Positions 1-6,146 are shown, counted from the first letter of the stretch. The stretch: 9,550 bases of DNA from an uncultured Collinsella sp. (GCA_900764025.1 CAAFMM010000425.1:1-9550), one strand, 5' to 3'. Numbers and translations: made by a program. Notes: generated by a model from the sequence alone, not told the origin.

Positions 1-1
1 A

Positions 2-592
2 CAGCTGCCCGAGCTGCTCAAGAACCCGCTCCTCATCGCGCTCTACGCAGTCACGGTCTTCATGGCGACCGGCTATTACGCAAGCTACAGCTATATCGAG
101 CCCTTCCTGGCGCAGGTCGCGCACGTCGATGCGGGCGCCATTACCATGACGCTGACGGCGTTTGGCTGCTCTGGTTTGCTCGGAAGCTGGCTGTTCGGCC
201 GCCTGTTCGATGGGCATCGCTTCCCGTTCTTGGCTATCACGCTCTCCGGCGTGCCGGTGGCCCTGCTGCTCATGGGGCCGGCCGCATCGTCGCTCGCGAC
301 AGTGCTTGCCGTCTGCGCACTGTGGGGTTGCTGCGCCACGGCCTTTAACGTGGCGTTTCAGGCCGAGCTCATCAAGCACACGCCGGCGGACTCGTCGGCC
401 GTCGCCATGTCGATCTTCTCGGGCCTGTTCAACCTCGGTATCGGCACGGGTACCGCGATCGGCGGAGCCGTGGTTTCGGGCCCCGGTATCTCCTGGATCG
501 GCTTCGCGGGCGGGGCGATTGCCGTCGTGGGCGTTATCCTCGCTATCACGGTGATGTTCCCGGCCATTCGCCGCGCCAAACCCGTCGCCTAA
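2..592 (+). CDS. MFS sugar efflux transporter, C-terminal half (SotB/YdeA-like, partial)
   Basis: The reading frame is open from the first bases of the window, so the N-terminal half lies outside. About 196 residues remain, enough for about six membrane segments, the second half of a 12-helix major facilitator. The segment TGYYASYSYIEPFL near residues 22-35 closely resembles the helix 7 region of SotB/YdeA-type (DHA1) sugar efflux pumps, and LFGRLFDGHR shortly after it matches the repeated MFS loop signature. Glycine-rich helices (GLFNLGIGTGTAIGGAVVSG) follow, and the protein ends in a basic cytoplasmic tail (RRAKPVA). Family members are inner-membrane proton-driven exporters of sugars or of drugs and other small molecules. 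The substrate cannot be read from this fragment. The ATG at 62 is internal, because family similarity extends upstream of it. Confidence 0.85.
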   Translation, partial: QLPELLKNPLLIALYAVTVFMATGYYASYSYIEPFLAQVAHVDAGAITMTLTAFGCSGLLGSWLFGRLFDGHRFPFLAITLSGVPVALLLMGPAASSLATVLAVCALWGCCATAFNVAFQAELIKHTPADSSAVAMSIFSGLFNLGIGTGTAIGGAVVSGPGISWIGFAGGAIAVVGVILAITVMFPAIRRAKPVA

Positions 593-607
593 TCACGTTT
601 CCTCATC

Positions 608-674
608 AGTTGCGGTGGAATAGTTCCTGTTTAAGGCCTCTGAAGGCCCAAGCAGGAACTATTCCACCGCAACT
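608..674. repeat. Perfect 22-bp inverted repeat with nested inner hairpin
   Basis: Bases 608-629 and 653-674 are perfect reverse complements over 22 bp (left arm begins AGTTGCGGTGGAATAGTTCC). The 23-nt spacer holds a second small stem, GGCCT at 635-639 against AGGCC at 644-648. In RNA this forms one long hairpin just past the transporter stop, so it could end that transcript. However, only a weak T-rich stretch (TTATTTT, 674-680) follows, and the arm is longer and less GC-rich than a usual terminator. A dispersed intergenic palindrome of the REP or MITE type is the main alternative. No flanking duplication is visible. Confidence 0.8.
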
Positions 675-704
675 TATTTTGGGGAAGAGGATACAAGCCG
701 GGCA

Positions 705-710
705 TACAAT
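705..710 (+). promoter_or_regulatory. Candidate -10 box for the GH13 gene
   Basis: TACAAT matches the sigma-70 -10 consensus in five of six positions and sits 35 bases before the chosen ATG at 746. No good -35 box lies at 16-18 bp; TTGGGG at 679-684 is the nearest but leaves a 20-bp spacer. The inverted repeat ends at 674, directly upstream. Confidence 0.35.
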
Positions 711-745
711 GGATGTCGTTGTGTTGCGCTTACCGGGAGGTTGCT

Positions 746-2122
746 ATGTGGGCATACGAGACGACGTTCTATCAAATCTATCCGCTGGGCTTTTGTGGAG
801 CTCCGCGCGAAAACGCCGCGCCCGTTGCCGAGGATGAGCTCGCCCAGGCTGCCAACGCCGCGCCCAACCCCGATGCGCCCATCATGAAGATTGCCCAGTG
901 GGCCGACTACCTGCAGGAACTCGGCGTTGGCGCTGTGCTCATCAACCCGCCGCTCGAGTCCGATAGTCACGGCTACGATACACGCAGCCTGCGCCATATA
1001 GACCGTCGCCTGGGTGGGGACGCCGACTTTGCCGCCGTGTGCGAGACGCTGCACGCCCATGGCATCCGCGTGGTGCTCGATGCTGTCTTCAACCACGTCG
1101 GTCGCGGCTTTTGGGCCTTCCGCGATGTGCAGGAGCGCAAGTGGGATTCGCCGTACAAGGACTGGTTCCACATCAGCTTTGACGGTGACTCGTGCTACGG
1201 CGACGGCTTTTGGTACGAGGGCTGGGAGGGCCATTTTGAGCTTGTGAAGCTCAACCTGCAAAACCCCGCCGTGGTCGATTACCTGCTTGAGTCCGTGCGT
1301 CGCTGGACCGAAGTCTTTGGCGTCGACGGTCTGCGCCTGGACGTCGCCTATATGCTCGATCGCGATTTTATGCGCCGCCTGCATACTTTTACCCGTGGGC
1401 TCAAGCCCGACTTTGTGCTGATTGGCGAGACGCTCCACGGCGATTACAACCAGATCGTCAACGACGAGATGCTCGACTCCTGCACCAACTACGAGTGCTA
1501 CAAGGGCCTGTACTCTAGCTTTAACTCGGTCAACATGTTCGAGATTGCCCACTCGCTTCATCGCCAGTTTGGCGGTGACCCGTGGTGCATTTATCGCGGG
1601 AAGCATCTGCTGTCGTTTGTCGACAACCACGACGTGCCGCGCCTGGCAAGCATCCTCACCGACAAGTCCTGCCTGCGCCCCGCCTACAGCATACTCTTTG
1701 GTATGCCGGGCATTCCGTGCGTCTACTACGGTAGCGAGTGGGGGATTACTGGCGAAAAGGGCGGCCCCGATGGCGACTGGGCGCTGCGACCTGCGCTCGA
1801 TGAGCCTGCGCCCAACGAACTGACGGCCTTCATCGAGCAGCTGGCGCACCTACGCTCGGCAAACGACGCGGCGGCCCGTGCCCTCAACTACGGTGCCTAT
1901 CGCAACGTGGCGATCCAGAACAAGCAGTTGCTGTTCGAGCGCGCCTGCGACGACGCGACGGTGCTCGTGGCGGTCAATGCCGTGAACGAGCCCTACACCT
2001 TTGGAGCCGGCGAACTCAGCGGCCCCTTCGTCGACCTGCTTGCCGACGATGCGCCCACGGTCGAGCTGACGGGCTCCCTTGAACTTGCGCCCTACGAGGT
2101 GCGCTATCTGCTGAGGGCATAG
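746..2122 (+). CDS. GH13 alpha-amylase-family glycoside hydrolase, cytoplasmic
   Basis: This 458-aa protein carries the conserved regions of family GH13, which cleave or transfer alpha-glucosidic bonds in starch-type oligosaccharides. Visible are SHGYDT (residues 74-79), region I DAVFNH (112-117), region II GLRLDVAY with nucleophile D199, region III IGE with acid/base E228, and region IV FVDNHD with D296. The catalytic triad is complete. There is no signal peptide, no N-terminal CBM34-type domain and only a short C-terminal beta domain, so it probably acts inside the cell on imported maltodextrins, as cyclomaltodextrinase/neopullulanase relatives do. The exact substrate is not readable. The ATG at 746 follows GGGAGG (735-740) at 5-bp spacing and MWAYETTFYQIYP begins like family members; an in-frame start at 713 adds 11 unlikely residues. 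The glycosylase gene begins three bases after its stop. Confidence 0.88.
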   Translation: MWAYETTFYQIYPLGFCGAPRENAAPVAEDELAQAANAAPNPDAPIMKIAQWADYLQELGVGAVLINPPLESDSHGYDTRSLRHIDRRLGGDADFAAVCETLHAHGIRVVLDAVFNHVGRGFWAFRDVQERKWDSPYKDWFHISFDGDSCYGDGFWYEGWEGHFELVKLNLQNPAVVDYLLESVRRWTEVFGVDGLRLDVAYMLDRDFMRRLHTFTRGLKPDFVLIGETLHGDYNQIVNDEMLDSCTNYECYKGLYSSFNSVNMFEIAHSLHRQFGGDPWCIYRGKHLLSFVDNHDVPRLASILTDKSCLRPAYSILFGMPGIPCVYYGSEWGITGEKGGPDGDWALRPALDEPAPNELTAFIEQLAHLRSANDAAARALNYGAYRNVAIQNKQLLFERACDDATVLVAVNAVNEPYTFGAGELSGPFVDLLADDAPTVELTGSLELAPYEVRYLLRA

Positions 2123-2125
2123 CTC

Positions 2126-2689
2126 GTGGCCGCGCCGGACGAGGGCTATCAACATATTGAGCATGGGTTTGAGCCCGTGTTTGACGAGCACTCGCGCGTT
2201 TTGGTGCTGGGGTCGTTTCCCTCGGTGCTCTCGCGCGCCAATGCCTTCTACTACGGCAATCCGCAGAACCGCTTTTGGCGCGTGATGGCCGCGTGCCTCG
2301 GTGTGCCCGTGCCGCCCAACGAGGGCGATCCTTTGGCAAGTGGTGAGCCCGCGACGCTCGATGCCTCGATTGCCGCCAAGCGGGCTATGCTGCTCAACGG
2401 CGGTGTGGCCCTGTGGGATGTGATCGAGAGCTGTGACATCAAGGGCTCAAGCGACGCGAGCATCAAAAACGTCGTTCCGGCGCATGCCGAGCGCATTACC
2501 GGCGCAGCTCCCATTGAGCAGGTGATATGCAACGGTGGTACAGCTGGCCGGCTCTACAAGCGCTATCTACAAGAGCGCACGGGGCTGCCGGCTATCGTTC
2601 TGCCGTCGACAAGTCCCGCCAATGCGGCATGGCGCCTGGAACGCCTTGTAGAGCGCTGGCGCGAGGCCGTTGATTGGGGCGCGCTGTAA
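2126..2689 (+). CDS. DNA-deoxyinosine (hypoxanthine-DNA) glycosylase, UDG superfamily family 6
   Basis: This 187-aa protein has the hallmarks of the family 6 uracil-DNA-glycosylase superfamily (HDG). These enzymes remove hypoxanthine arising from adenine deamination, starting base excision repair. The sequence shows LGSFPS (residues 28-33), FYYGNPQNRFW (41-51), ALWDVI (95-100), ICNG (134-137) and the late substrate-binding motif LPSTSPANA (159-167). Length is normal for the family. The start is GTG at 2126, three bases after the GH13 stop, with GAGGG (2113-2117) inside the end of that gene as the likely ribosome site. It is therefore probably co-transcribed and translationally coupled with the GH13 gene, although the two functions are unrelated. 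The stop TAA ends one base before the convergent gene's stop codon. Confidence 0.88.
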   Translation: MAAPDEGYQHIEHGFEPVFDEHSRVLVLGSFPSVLSRANAFYYGNPQNRFWRVMAACLGVPVPPNEGDPLASGEPATLDASIAAKRAMLLNGGVALWDVIESCDIKGSSDASIKNVVPAHAERITGAAPIEQVICNGGTAGRLYKRYLQERTGLPAIVLPSTSPANAAWRLERLVERWREAVDWGAL

Positions 2690-2690
2690 T

Positions 2691-3350
2691 TTAGATATCT
2701 GATTGGGCGCGGGTGCCGAGGCGTTTCATGATGGCATGCCAGATCGGTGCGGGCAGCGCGGGCTTGGCGCGCACCATGCCGTCGGCATCGACGCTTTCGG
2801 CATTGCCACCGCCAAGCAGCTGCGCATGCTCAATGGAGCAGCCCATGCGCACAGCGCCCACAAGCTTATCCATCGCTTCCGAAAAAGGCCGGCGTAAGAG
2901 ACCCATGCGTGGGGAATGGCGAAGCGCTGCGATGCCGCTGCCGGCACAGATGACAACACCGTCACACCATGGTAGGTCACGTAGAATACATGCCCGGTAT
3001 AGGCGGTCGAGGACTTCGTCCGCCTGCTTGTTGTTTTTGGACGCGGCCTGGACGACGACATAGATGCGTGTCTCTGTATTTCCAAAGCGATTGAGTATCT
3101 CCTCGACAGCGATCATAGCCTCATCGTCAAATGCATCATCAACAGCGAGCACCATGCCATCGACTACACCGGCGTCATCCGCGTCCAAATCGATCGGGCG
3201 GGGGAGCTCGGTGCCAGAAAGCTGAGCATAGGCGGCGATGGCATCCTGCAGGTCCCAGAGCAAAAACTCAAGATCGGCGCTCTCGGGAATACTGACAAAC
3301 GCGATGTTATGCAGTGCTTTTGGTGTATCGCCGCGTGCGGTCGTCTCCAT
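2691..3350 (-). CDS. Protein of unknown function, possible degenerate flavodoxin-like fold
   Basis: I do not recognise this 219-aa protein with certainty. It alternates predicted beta strands and helices: an N-terminal strand (HNIAFVSIP), then GMVLAVDDAF near 64-73, TRIYVVVQA near 94-102, and CILRDLPWCDGVVICAGSGIA near 121-141. The last two plus the tail PAPIWHAIMKRLG loosely resemble the second half of flavodoxin-fold NAD(P)H/FMN reductase-like proteins. The usual N-terminal phosphate-binding loop (GSPR-like) is absent, so FMN binding is doubtful. There are no membrane segments or signal peptide. The start is well supported by AAAGGAGG (3355-3362, minus strand) four bases upstream of ATG. 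It is divergent from the aminotransferase across 93 bp and convergent with the glycosylase. The coding call is firm; the family is a guess. Confidence 0.7.
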   Translation of the reverse strand: METTARGDTPKALHNIAFVSIPESADLEFLLWDLQDAIAAYAQLSGTELPRPIDLDADDAGVVDGMVLAVDDAFDDEAMIAVEEILNRFGNTETRIYVVVQAASKNNKQADEVLDRLYRACILRDLPWCDGVVICAGSGIAALRHSPRMGLLRRPFSEAMDKLVGAVRMGCSIEHAQLLGGGNAESVDADGMVRAKPALPAPIWHAIMKRLGTRAQSDI

Positions 3351-3443
3351 GCCGCCTCCTTTCCGGTTGGTTTCCGTTTAGGTTACACCGTCTGGTGGCG
3401 CTCCGCCGCGCTATCCTAGTGCAACCCTTACGAAAGGAACGCC

Positions 3444-4580
3444 ATGCGTCTGCCCATGAATACCTCGCTTGCCACGCTCAAGCCCTCCGGCATCCGCCGG
3501 ATCAACGCACTCGCCGCGCAGCATCCGGGATGCATCGCGCTCGCGCTCGGCGAGCCCGATTTTCCTACGCCCGATGTGATTAGCGCCGAGGTGACCGCCG
3601 CGCTGGACCGTGGTGACACGCATTATCCGCCCAACAACGGTCGCCCTGCCCTGCGCGAGGCGCTGTCCGCATATATGGGCGACGCGGGCTTTTCGTTTTC
3701 TGCTGACGAGGTCATCCTGACCGATGGTGCGACTGAGGCCCTGTCGGCTACGTTTATGGCTATGCTCAATCCAGGCGACGAGGTCATCATCCCCACGCCG
3801 GCCTTTGGCCTGTACGAGAGCATCGTCGTTGCCAACCATGCCAAGGCGGTCTTTTTGGATACGGAGCCCGCGCAATTTCAGATTGACGAGGAAGCGCTTC
3901 GCGCCTGTGTGACCCCGGCGACCAAGGCCATCGTCATCTGCACGCCCAACAATCCAACGGGCTGCATCCTCAACGCGGCATCGCTCGACGCCGTGGCGCG
4001 CGTAGCGGAGCAGGCGGGCATCTATGTAGTCTGCGACGACGTATATAACCGCCTGGTCTATGTGGACGGCTACGAGCGATTTGCCCAGCGCCACCCGGAG
4101 CTACGCGAGCAGACGGTGGTCATCGAGAGCTTCTCCAAGCCCTGGGCCATGACCGGCTGGCGCTTAGGTTGGCTCGCAGCAGCAGCCCCCGTCATCGCCG
4201 AGATTGCCAAGGCTCACCAATACTTAGTATCGAGTGCCGTCTCCTTCGAAATGGACGCCGCAGCGCGAGCCCTGACCGTCGACCCCACCCCCATGCTCAA
4301 AGTCTACCGAGCCCGCCGCAAACGCGTGCTCGCAGCCTTAGAAGCCATGGGCTTCGACGTGGTAGAGCCCGCAGGAGCCTTCTATACCTTCCCGAGCATC
4401 AAACAATTCGGCCTAACAAGCGAAGCCTTCTGCATCAAAGCCATCAAAGAAGCAAACGTAGCCCTAGTCCCGGGCGACTGTTTCGGCACCGAAGGCCACA
4501 TCCGCCTAAGCTACTGCGTCTCCGACAAAGACCTAGACGAAGGCCTCCACCGCCTGTCCACCTTCATTTCGACTTTATAG
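3444..4580 (+). CDS. Class I/II pyridoxal-phosphate aminotransferase
   Basis: This 378-aa protein is a fold type I PLP aminotransferase of the aspartate/aromatic aminotransferase I-gamma type, moving amino groups between amino acids and 2-oxo acids in the cytoplasm. Key parts are LGEPDFPTP (35-43), HYPPNNGRPALREA (60-73), DGATEAL (94-100), TPNNPTG (167-173) with N170, the PLP-ring pair D198 and Y201 in CDDVY, the Schiff-base lysine K232 in SFSKPWAMTGWRLGW, and the carboxylate-binding arginine R354 in IRLSY. All expected catalytic residues are present. The substrate cannot be assigned; relatives act on aspartate, alanine or aromatic amino acids. The ATG at 3444 follows AAGGA (3434-3438) at 5-bp spacing; ATG at 3456 is a possible shorter start. 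Codon use changes after about 4165, towards A/C-ending codons. Confidence 0.9.
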   Translation: MRLPMNTSLATLKPSGIRRINALAAQHPGCIALALGEPDFPTPDVISAEVTAALDRGDTHYPPNNGRPALREALSAYMGDAGFSFSADEVILTDGATEALSATFMAMLNPGDEVIIPTPAFGLYESIVVANHAKAVFLDTEPAQFQIDEEALRACVTPATKAIVICTPNNPTGCILNAASLDAVARVAEQAGIYVVCDDVYNRLVYVDGYERFAQRHPELREQTVVIESFSKPWAMTGWRLGWLAAAAPVIAEIAKAHQYLVSSAVSFEMDAAARALTVDPTPMLKVYRARRKRVLAALEAMGFDVVEPAGAFYTFPSIKQFGLTSEAFCIKAIKEANVALVPGDCFGTEGHIRLSYCVSDKDLDEGLHRLSTFISTL

Positions 4581-4610
4581 CCCTCAGGGATGCAACGCAT
4601 CAGCCTACCG

Positions 4611-4625
4611 ACATAAGGGTTATGC
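4611..4625. repeat. Small palindrome CATAA-GGG-TTATG
   Basis: Bases 4612-4624 read CATAAGGGTTATG, a perfect 5-bp stem with a GGG loop, 32 bases after the aminotransferase stop. A wider ACGCAT (4595-4600) / ATGCGT (4622-4627) pairing is an alternative fold. No T tract follows, so a terminator role is not supported. Confidence 0.4.
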
Positions 4626-4632
4626 GTGGGGC

Positions 4633-4849
4633 GCGTCGCTCAACGGGCGCGAAGATTCACAGCAAAGCTACCGTAGCTCCGGTCCGAGGGGCCGGGTTGA
4701 GATTTTCGTAGATTCCGCACGAACCGAAGGCCACTTAATGTGGCCTTCGTGCGAGCCAGGACTTGACCGAGCGAAAATCTCAACCCGGCCCCTCGGACCG
4801 GAGCGTATGCAGGGTTTGTGTACGAATCTTCGCGCCCGTTGACCGACGC
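4633..4849. repeat. Large three-tier palindromic element, about 215 bp
   Basis: Three nested inverted repeats share one centre near 4740. The outer arms, 4640-4658 and 4824-4842, match perfectly over 19 bp; allowing one mismatch, they extend to 4633 and 4849. The middle arms, 4676-4708 and 4772-4804, match perfectly over 33 bp. The inner hairpin pairs 4726-4734 with 4740-4748 over 9 bp around a TTAAT loop, then 4716-4720 with 4749-4753 after a 5-nt bulge. Between outer and middle arms the two sides look related but diverged. No transposase gene is present, and no target duplication could be recognised. It has no T tract like a classical terminator. Likely a MITE-like or REP-like intergenic repeat; a structured RNA or cruciform is possible. 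The right outer arm covers most of the rplJ -35 box. Confidence 0.85.
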
Positions 4850-4867
4850 CGGGGTCCCCGCCATAAT
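4839..4867 (+). promoter_or_regulatory. Sigma-70-type promoter for rplJ-rplL
   Basis: A -35 box TTGACC (4839-4844) and a -10 box CATAAT (4862-4867) are separated by exactly 17 bp; each differs from the consensus at one or two positions. Transcription would start near 4874, giving a leader of about 210 nt before rplJ. The -35 box overlaps the last bases of the large palindrome's right outer arm. Confidence 0.65.
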
Positions 4868-4892
4868 ACTTTCGGTTCACGCACGAATCCGC

Positions 4893-5019
4893 TGCCAGAG
4901 ACAGCCGGCGCAAACGGGCTTTGCCCGCGAGCTTAATGGGACATCCCGCCAGCCGAGGTGGTCGAGTAGATATGTCTTCTCGCCCCCGTCGCTCATGCAG
5001 CGCGGGGGCTTTCTTTTTG
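4893..5019 (+). ncRNA. Ribosomal protein L10 leader (autoregulatory rplJ leader RNA)
   Basis: The segment from AGAGACAGCCGGCG (4897-4910) to CAGCCGAGGTGG (4950-4961) resembles the Gram-positive L10 leader as I remember it (AGACAGCAGGTG ... TTAAT ... CTGCCGAGGT). That leader mimics the 23S rRNA site bound by the L10(L12)4 complex. Between them lie a perfect hairpin, CGGGC-TTT-GCCCG (4915-4927), the element GAGCTTAATGGG (4929-4940), and GGG-ACAT-CCC (4938-4947). An intrinsic terminator follows at 4982-5018. Position, order and motif fit autogenous control, in which excess L10 complex favours early termination. This was recognised by motif, not by a covariance model. Confidence 0.7.
4982..5018 (+). 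terminator. Attenuator terminator in the rplJ leader
   Basis: GCCCCCG (4982-4988) pairs with CGGGGGC (5003-5009). The stem continues inside with CGCT (4990-4993) against AGCG (4999-5002), leaving one bulged T. TTTCTTTTT follows at 5010-5018. It lies 66 bases before the rplJ start and inside the transcript, so it acts as an attenuator rather than an operon end. GCCCCCGTC recurs at 5025-5033 and could compete for the CGGGGGC strand. Confidence 0.8.
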
Positions 5020-5083
5020 GACATGCCCCCGTCACGTCCTTGTGGCGGACCGTGCCCGGAAAGAATTCGAGGAGGTGTAATTC

Positions 5084-5605
5084 ATGCCCCAGCAGTACAA
5101 AATCGACAAGGTTGCAGAGATCGAGTCCCGTATCGCCGAGAACGCCGGTCTGTTCGTCGTCAACTACAACGGTCTGACGGTTAAGCAGGCTCAGGAGCTG
5201 CGTCATCAGCTTCGCGAGTGCGGCGCCGAGATGAAGGTCTACAAGAACAACCTGGTCAAGATCGCTCTCAAGAACCAGGAGCAGCCCGAGATCGACGAGA
5301 TCCTCGCCGGCCCCGTCGCTTATGTGTTCTACGAGTCCGAGCCGGTCGAGGCCGCTAAGGCCCTTAAGGACTTCTCCGCTAAGTCCAAGGGCGTCCTTGA
5401 GATCAAGGGCGGTATCTCCGACGGCAAGGCCGTTTCCGCTGATGATGTTAAGGCTATCGCCGAGCTGCCCACCAAGGATCAGCTTCTCGGCCAGATCGCC
5501 GGTCTCATCTCCGGTTTCGCTCGCGACATCGCTGTCTGCGTCAACGGCGTTTCCTCTGGTCTCGCTCGTTCGATCCAGCAGGTCTCCGAGCAGAAGGCAG
5601 CCTAG
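5084..5605 (+). CDS. rplJ: 50S ribosomal protein L10
   Basis: This 173-aa protein is ribosomal protein L10 (uL10), which anchors L7/L12 dimers to the ribosomal stalk and binds 23S rRNA near the GTPase centre. The N-terminal domain shows typical sequence: KVAEIESRIAENAGLFVVNYNGLTVKQAQELRHQLRE, then MKVYKNNLVKIAL around residues 51-63. It continues with LAGPVAYVF and AAKALKDFSAKSKGVLEIKGG, and the C-terminal helix that binds L12 is FARDIAVCVNGVSSGLARSIQQVSEQ. Length is usual for bacteria. The ATG at 5084 follows GGAGGTG (5071-5077) at 6-bp spacing. It is first in the rplJ-rplL transcript, behind the L10 leader, and should be autogenously controlled. rplK and rplA, usual upstream neighbours, are not in the window. 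Confidence 0.97.
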   Translation: MPQQYKIDKVAEIESRIAENAGLFVVNYNGLTVKQAQELRHQLRECGAEMKVYKNNLVKIALKNQEQPEIDEILAGPVAYVFYESEPVEAAKALKDFSAKSKGVLEIKGGISDGKAVSADDVKAIAELPTKDQLLGQIAGLISGFARDIAVCVNGVSSGLARSIQQVSEQKAA

Positions 5606-5620
5606 TCGCTGTTTTCACCC

Positions 5621-5689
5621 GCGGCGGCAACGCCGCACCCCTGGCGCATTCGCGCCGTGTTTTAACTGATCTCCGTGCACAGACACGGA
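5621..5689 (+). other. Three consecutive hairpins between rplJ and rplL
   Basis: The 102-bp gap holds GCGGCG-GCAA-CGCCGC (5621-5636, a GNRA-type loop), GGCGC-ATTC-GCGCC (5643-5656) and TCCGTG-CACAGA-CACGGA (5672-5689). Only TTTT (5660-5663) follows the second stem, so full termination is unlikely. Such structures could mark an RNA processing or partial attenuation point, in keeping with the higher demand for L12 than for L10. Function is inferred. Confidence 0.55.
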
Positions 5690-5707
5690 AACCGAAAGGA
5701 CTTAGAA

Positions 5708-6085
5708 ATGGCTAAGCTTACCACCGATGAGATCATCGATGCTCTTAAGGAAATGACCCTTCTCGAGGCTTCCGAGCTCGTTAAGGCTATCGAGGACACC
5801 TTCGGCGTTTCCGCCGCTGCTCCTGCTGCCGTTGTCGCCGCTCCCGCTGCTGGCGCTGCTGAGGCCGAGGAGAAGACCGAGTTTGACGTCGTGCTCGAGG
5901 GCTTCGGCGACAACAAGATCCAGGTCATCAAGGCCGTCCGTGAGCTCACCAACCTTGGCCTGAAGGAGGCCAAGGAGGTCGTCGAGGGCGCTCCCAAGGC
6001 TGTTCTCGAGGGTGCCAAGAAGGAGGACGCCGAGGCTGCCAAGGAGAAGCTCGAGGCTGCTGGCGCTGCTGTCACCCTCAAGTAA
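5708..6085 (+). CDS. rplL: 50S ribosomal protein L7/L12
   Basis: This 125-aa protein is the ribosomal stalk protein L7/L12 (bL12), present in several copies per ribosome and needed for GTPase factor recruitment. The N-terminal dimerisation domain is residues 1-36 ([29 protein letters not shown]). An alanine- and proline-rich hinge covers about 37-55, and the globular C-terminal domain follows, with [41 protein letters not shown] and the end [11 protein letters not shown]. Length is standard. The ATG at 5708 is chosen because MAKLTTDE matches the family start and AAAGGAC (5694-5700) precedes it; an in-frame GTG at 5675 would add 11 residues and lies inside a hairpin. Codon use is strongly biased (AAG, GAG, GCT, GTC), as expected for very high expression. 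A strong terminator follows. Confidence 0.97.
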   Translation: MAKLTTDEIIDALKEMTLLEASELVKAIEDTFGVSAAAPAAVVAAPAAGAAEAEEKTEFDVVLEGFGDNKIQVIKAVRELTNLGLKEAKEVVEGAPKAVLEGAKKEDAEAAKEKLEAAGAAVTLK

Positions 6086-6112
6086 TCAGGCTTTCTCGCC
6101 AGATTTCTTTGC

Positions 6113-6146
6113 AGACGGGGTTCGCATTGCGAGCCCCGTCTTTTTT
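6113..6146 (+). terminator. Strong intrinsic terminator after rplL
   Basis: AGACGGGGTTCGC (6113-6125) pairs with GCGAGCCCCGTCT (6129-6141) over 13 positions, with one G-T wobble and an ATT loop. T6 (6141-6146), then GTTTTT, follows. It lies 28 bases past the rplL stop and should end the rplJ-rplL transcript before galU. Confidence 0.93.

Noticed and set aside
674..1849. Minus-strand open frame (about 390 codons) opposite the GH13 gene
   Set aside because: The plus-strand frame has a complete GH13 catalytic set; the antisense protein matches nothing I know.
3351..3443. Divergent promoter pair between the minus-strand gene and the aminotransferase
   Set aside because: Promoters must lie in this 93-bp gap, but I found no -35/-10 pair with good spacing in either direction (TATCCT at 3412-3417 lacks a partner), so none is listed.
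4169..4711. Second plus-strand frame overlapping the aminotransferase end and running into the palindrome
   Set aside because: It is arginine-, proline- and serine-rich, typical of a shifted frame in GC-rich DNA. The aminotransferase frame is intact to its stop at 4580.
4633..4849. CRISPR array or transposase-bearing insertion sequence
   Set aside because: There are no regularly spaced direct repeats and no transposase frame; the structure is one set of nested inverted repeats.
4640..5024. Short minus-strand open frames across the palindrome and rplJ leader
   Set aside because: They run through the inverted repeats, so both strands give the same peptide piece (APVRGAGLRFS). That is an effect of the palindrome, not evidence for a gene.
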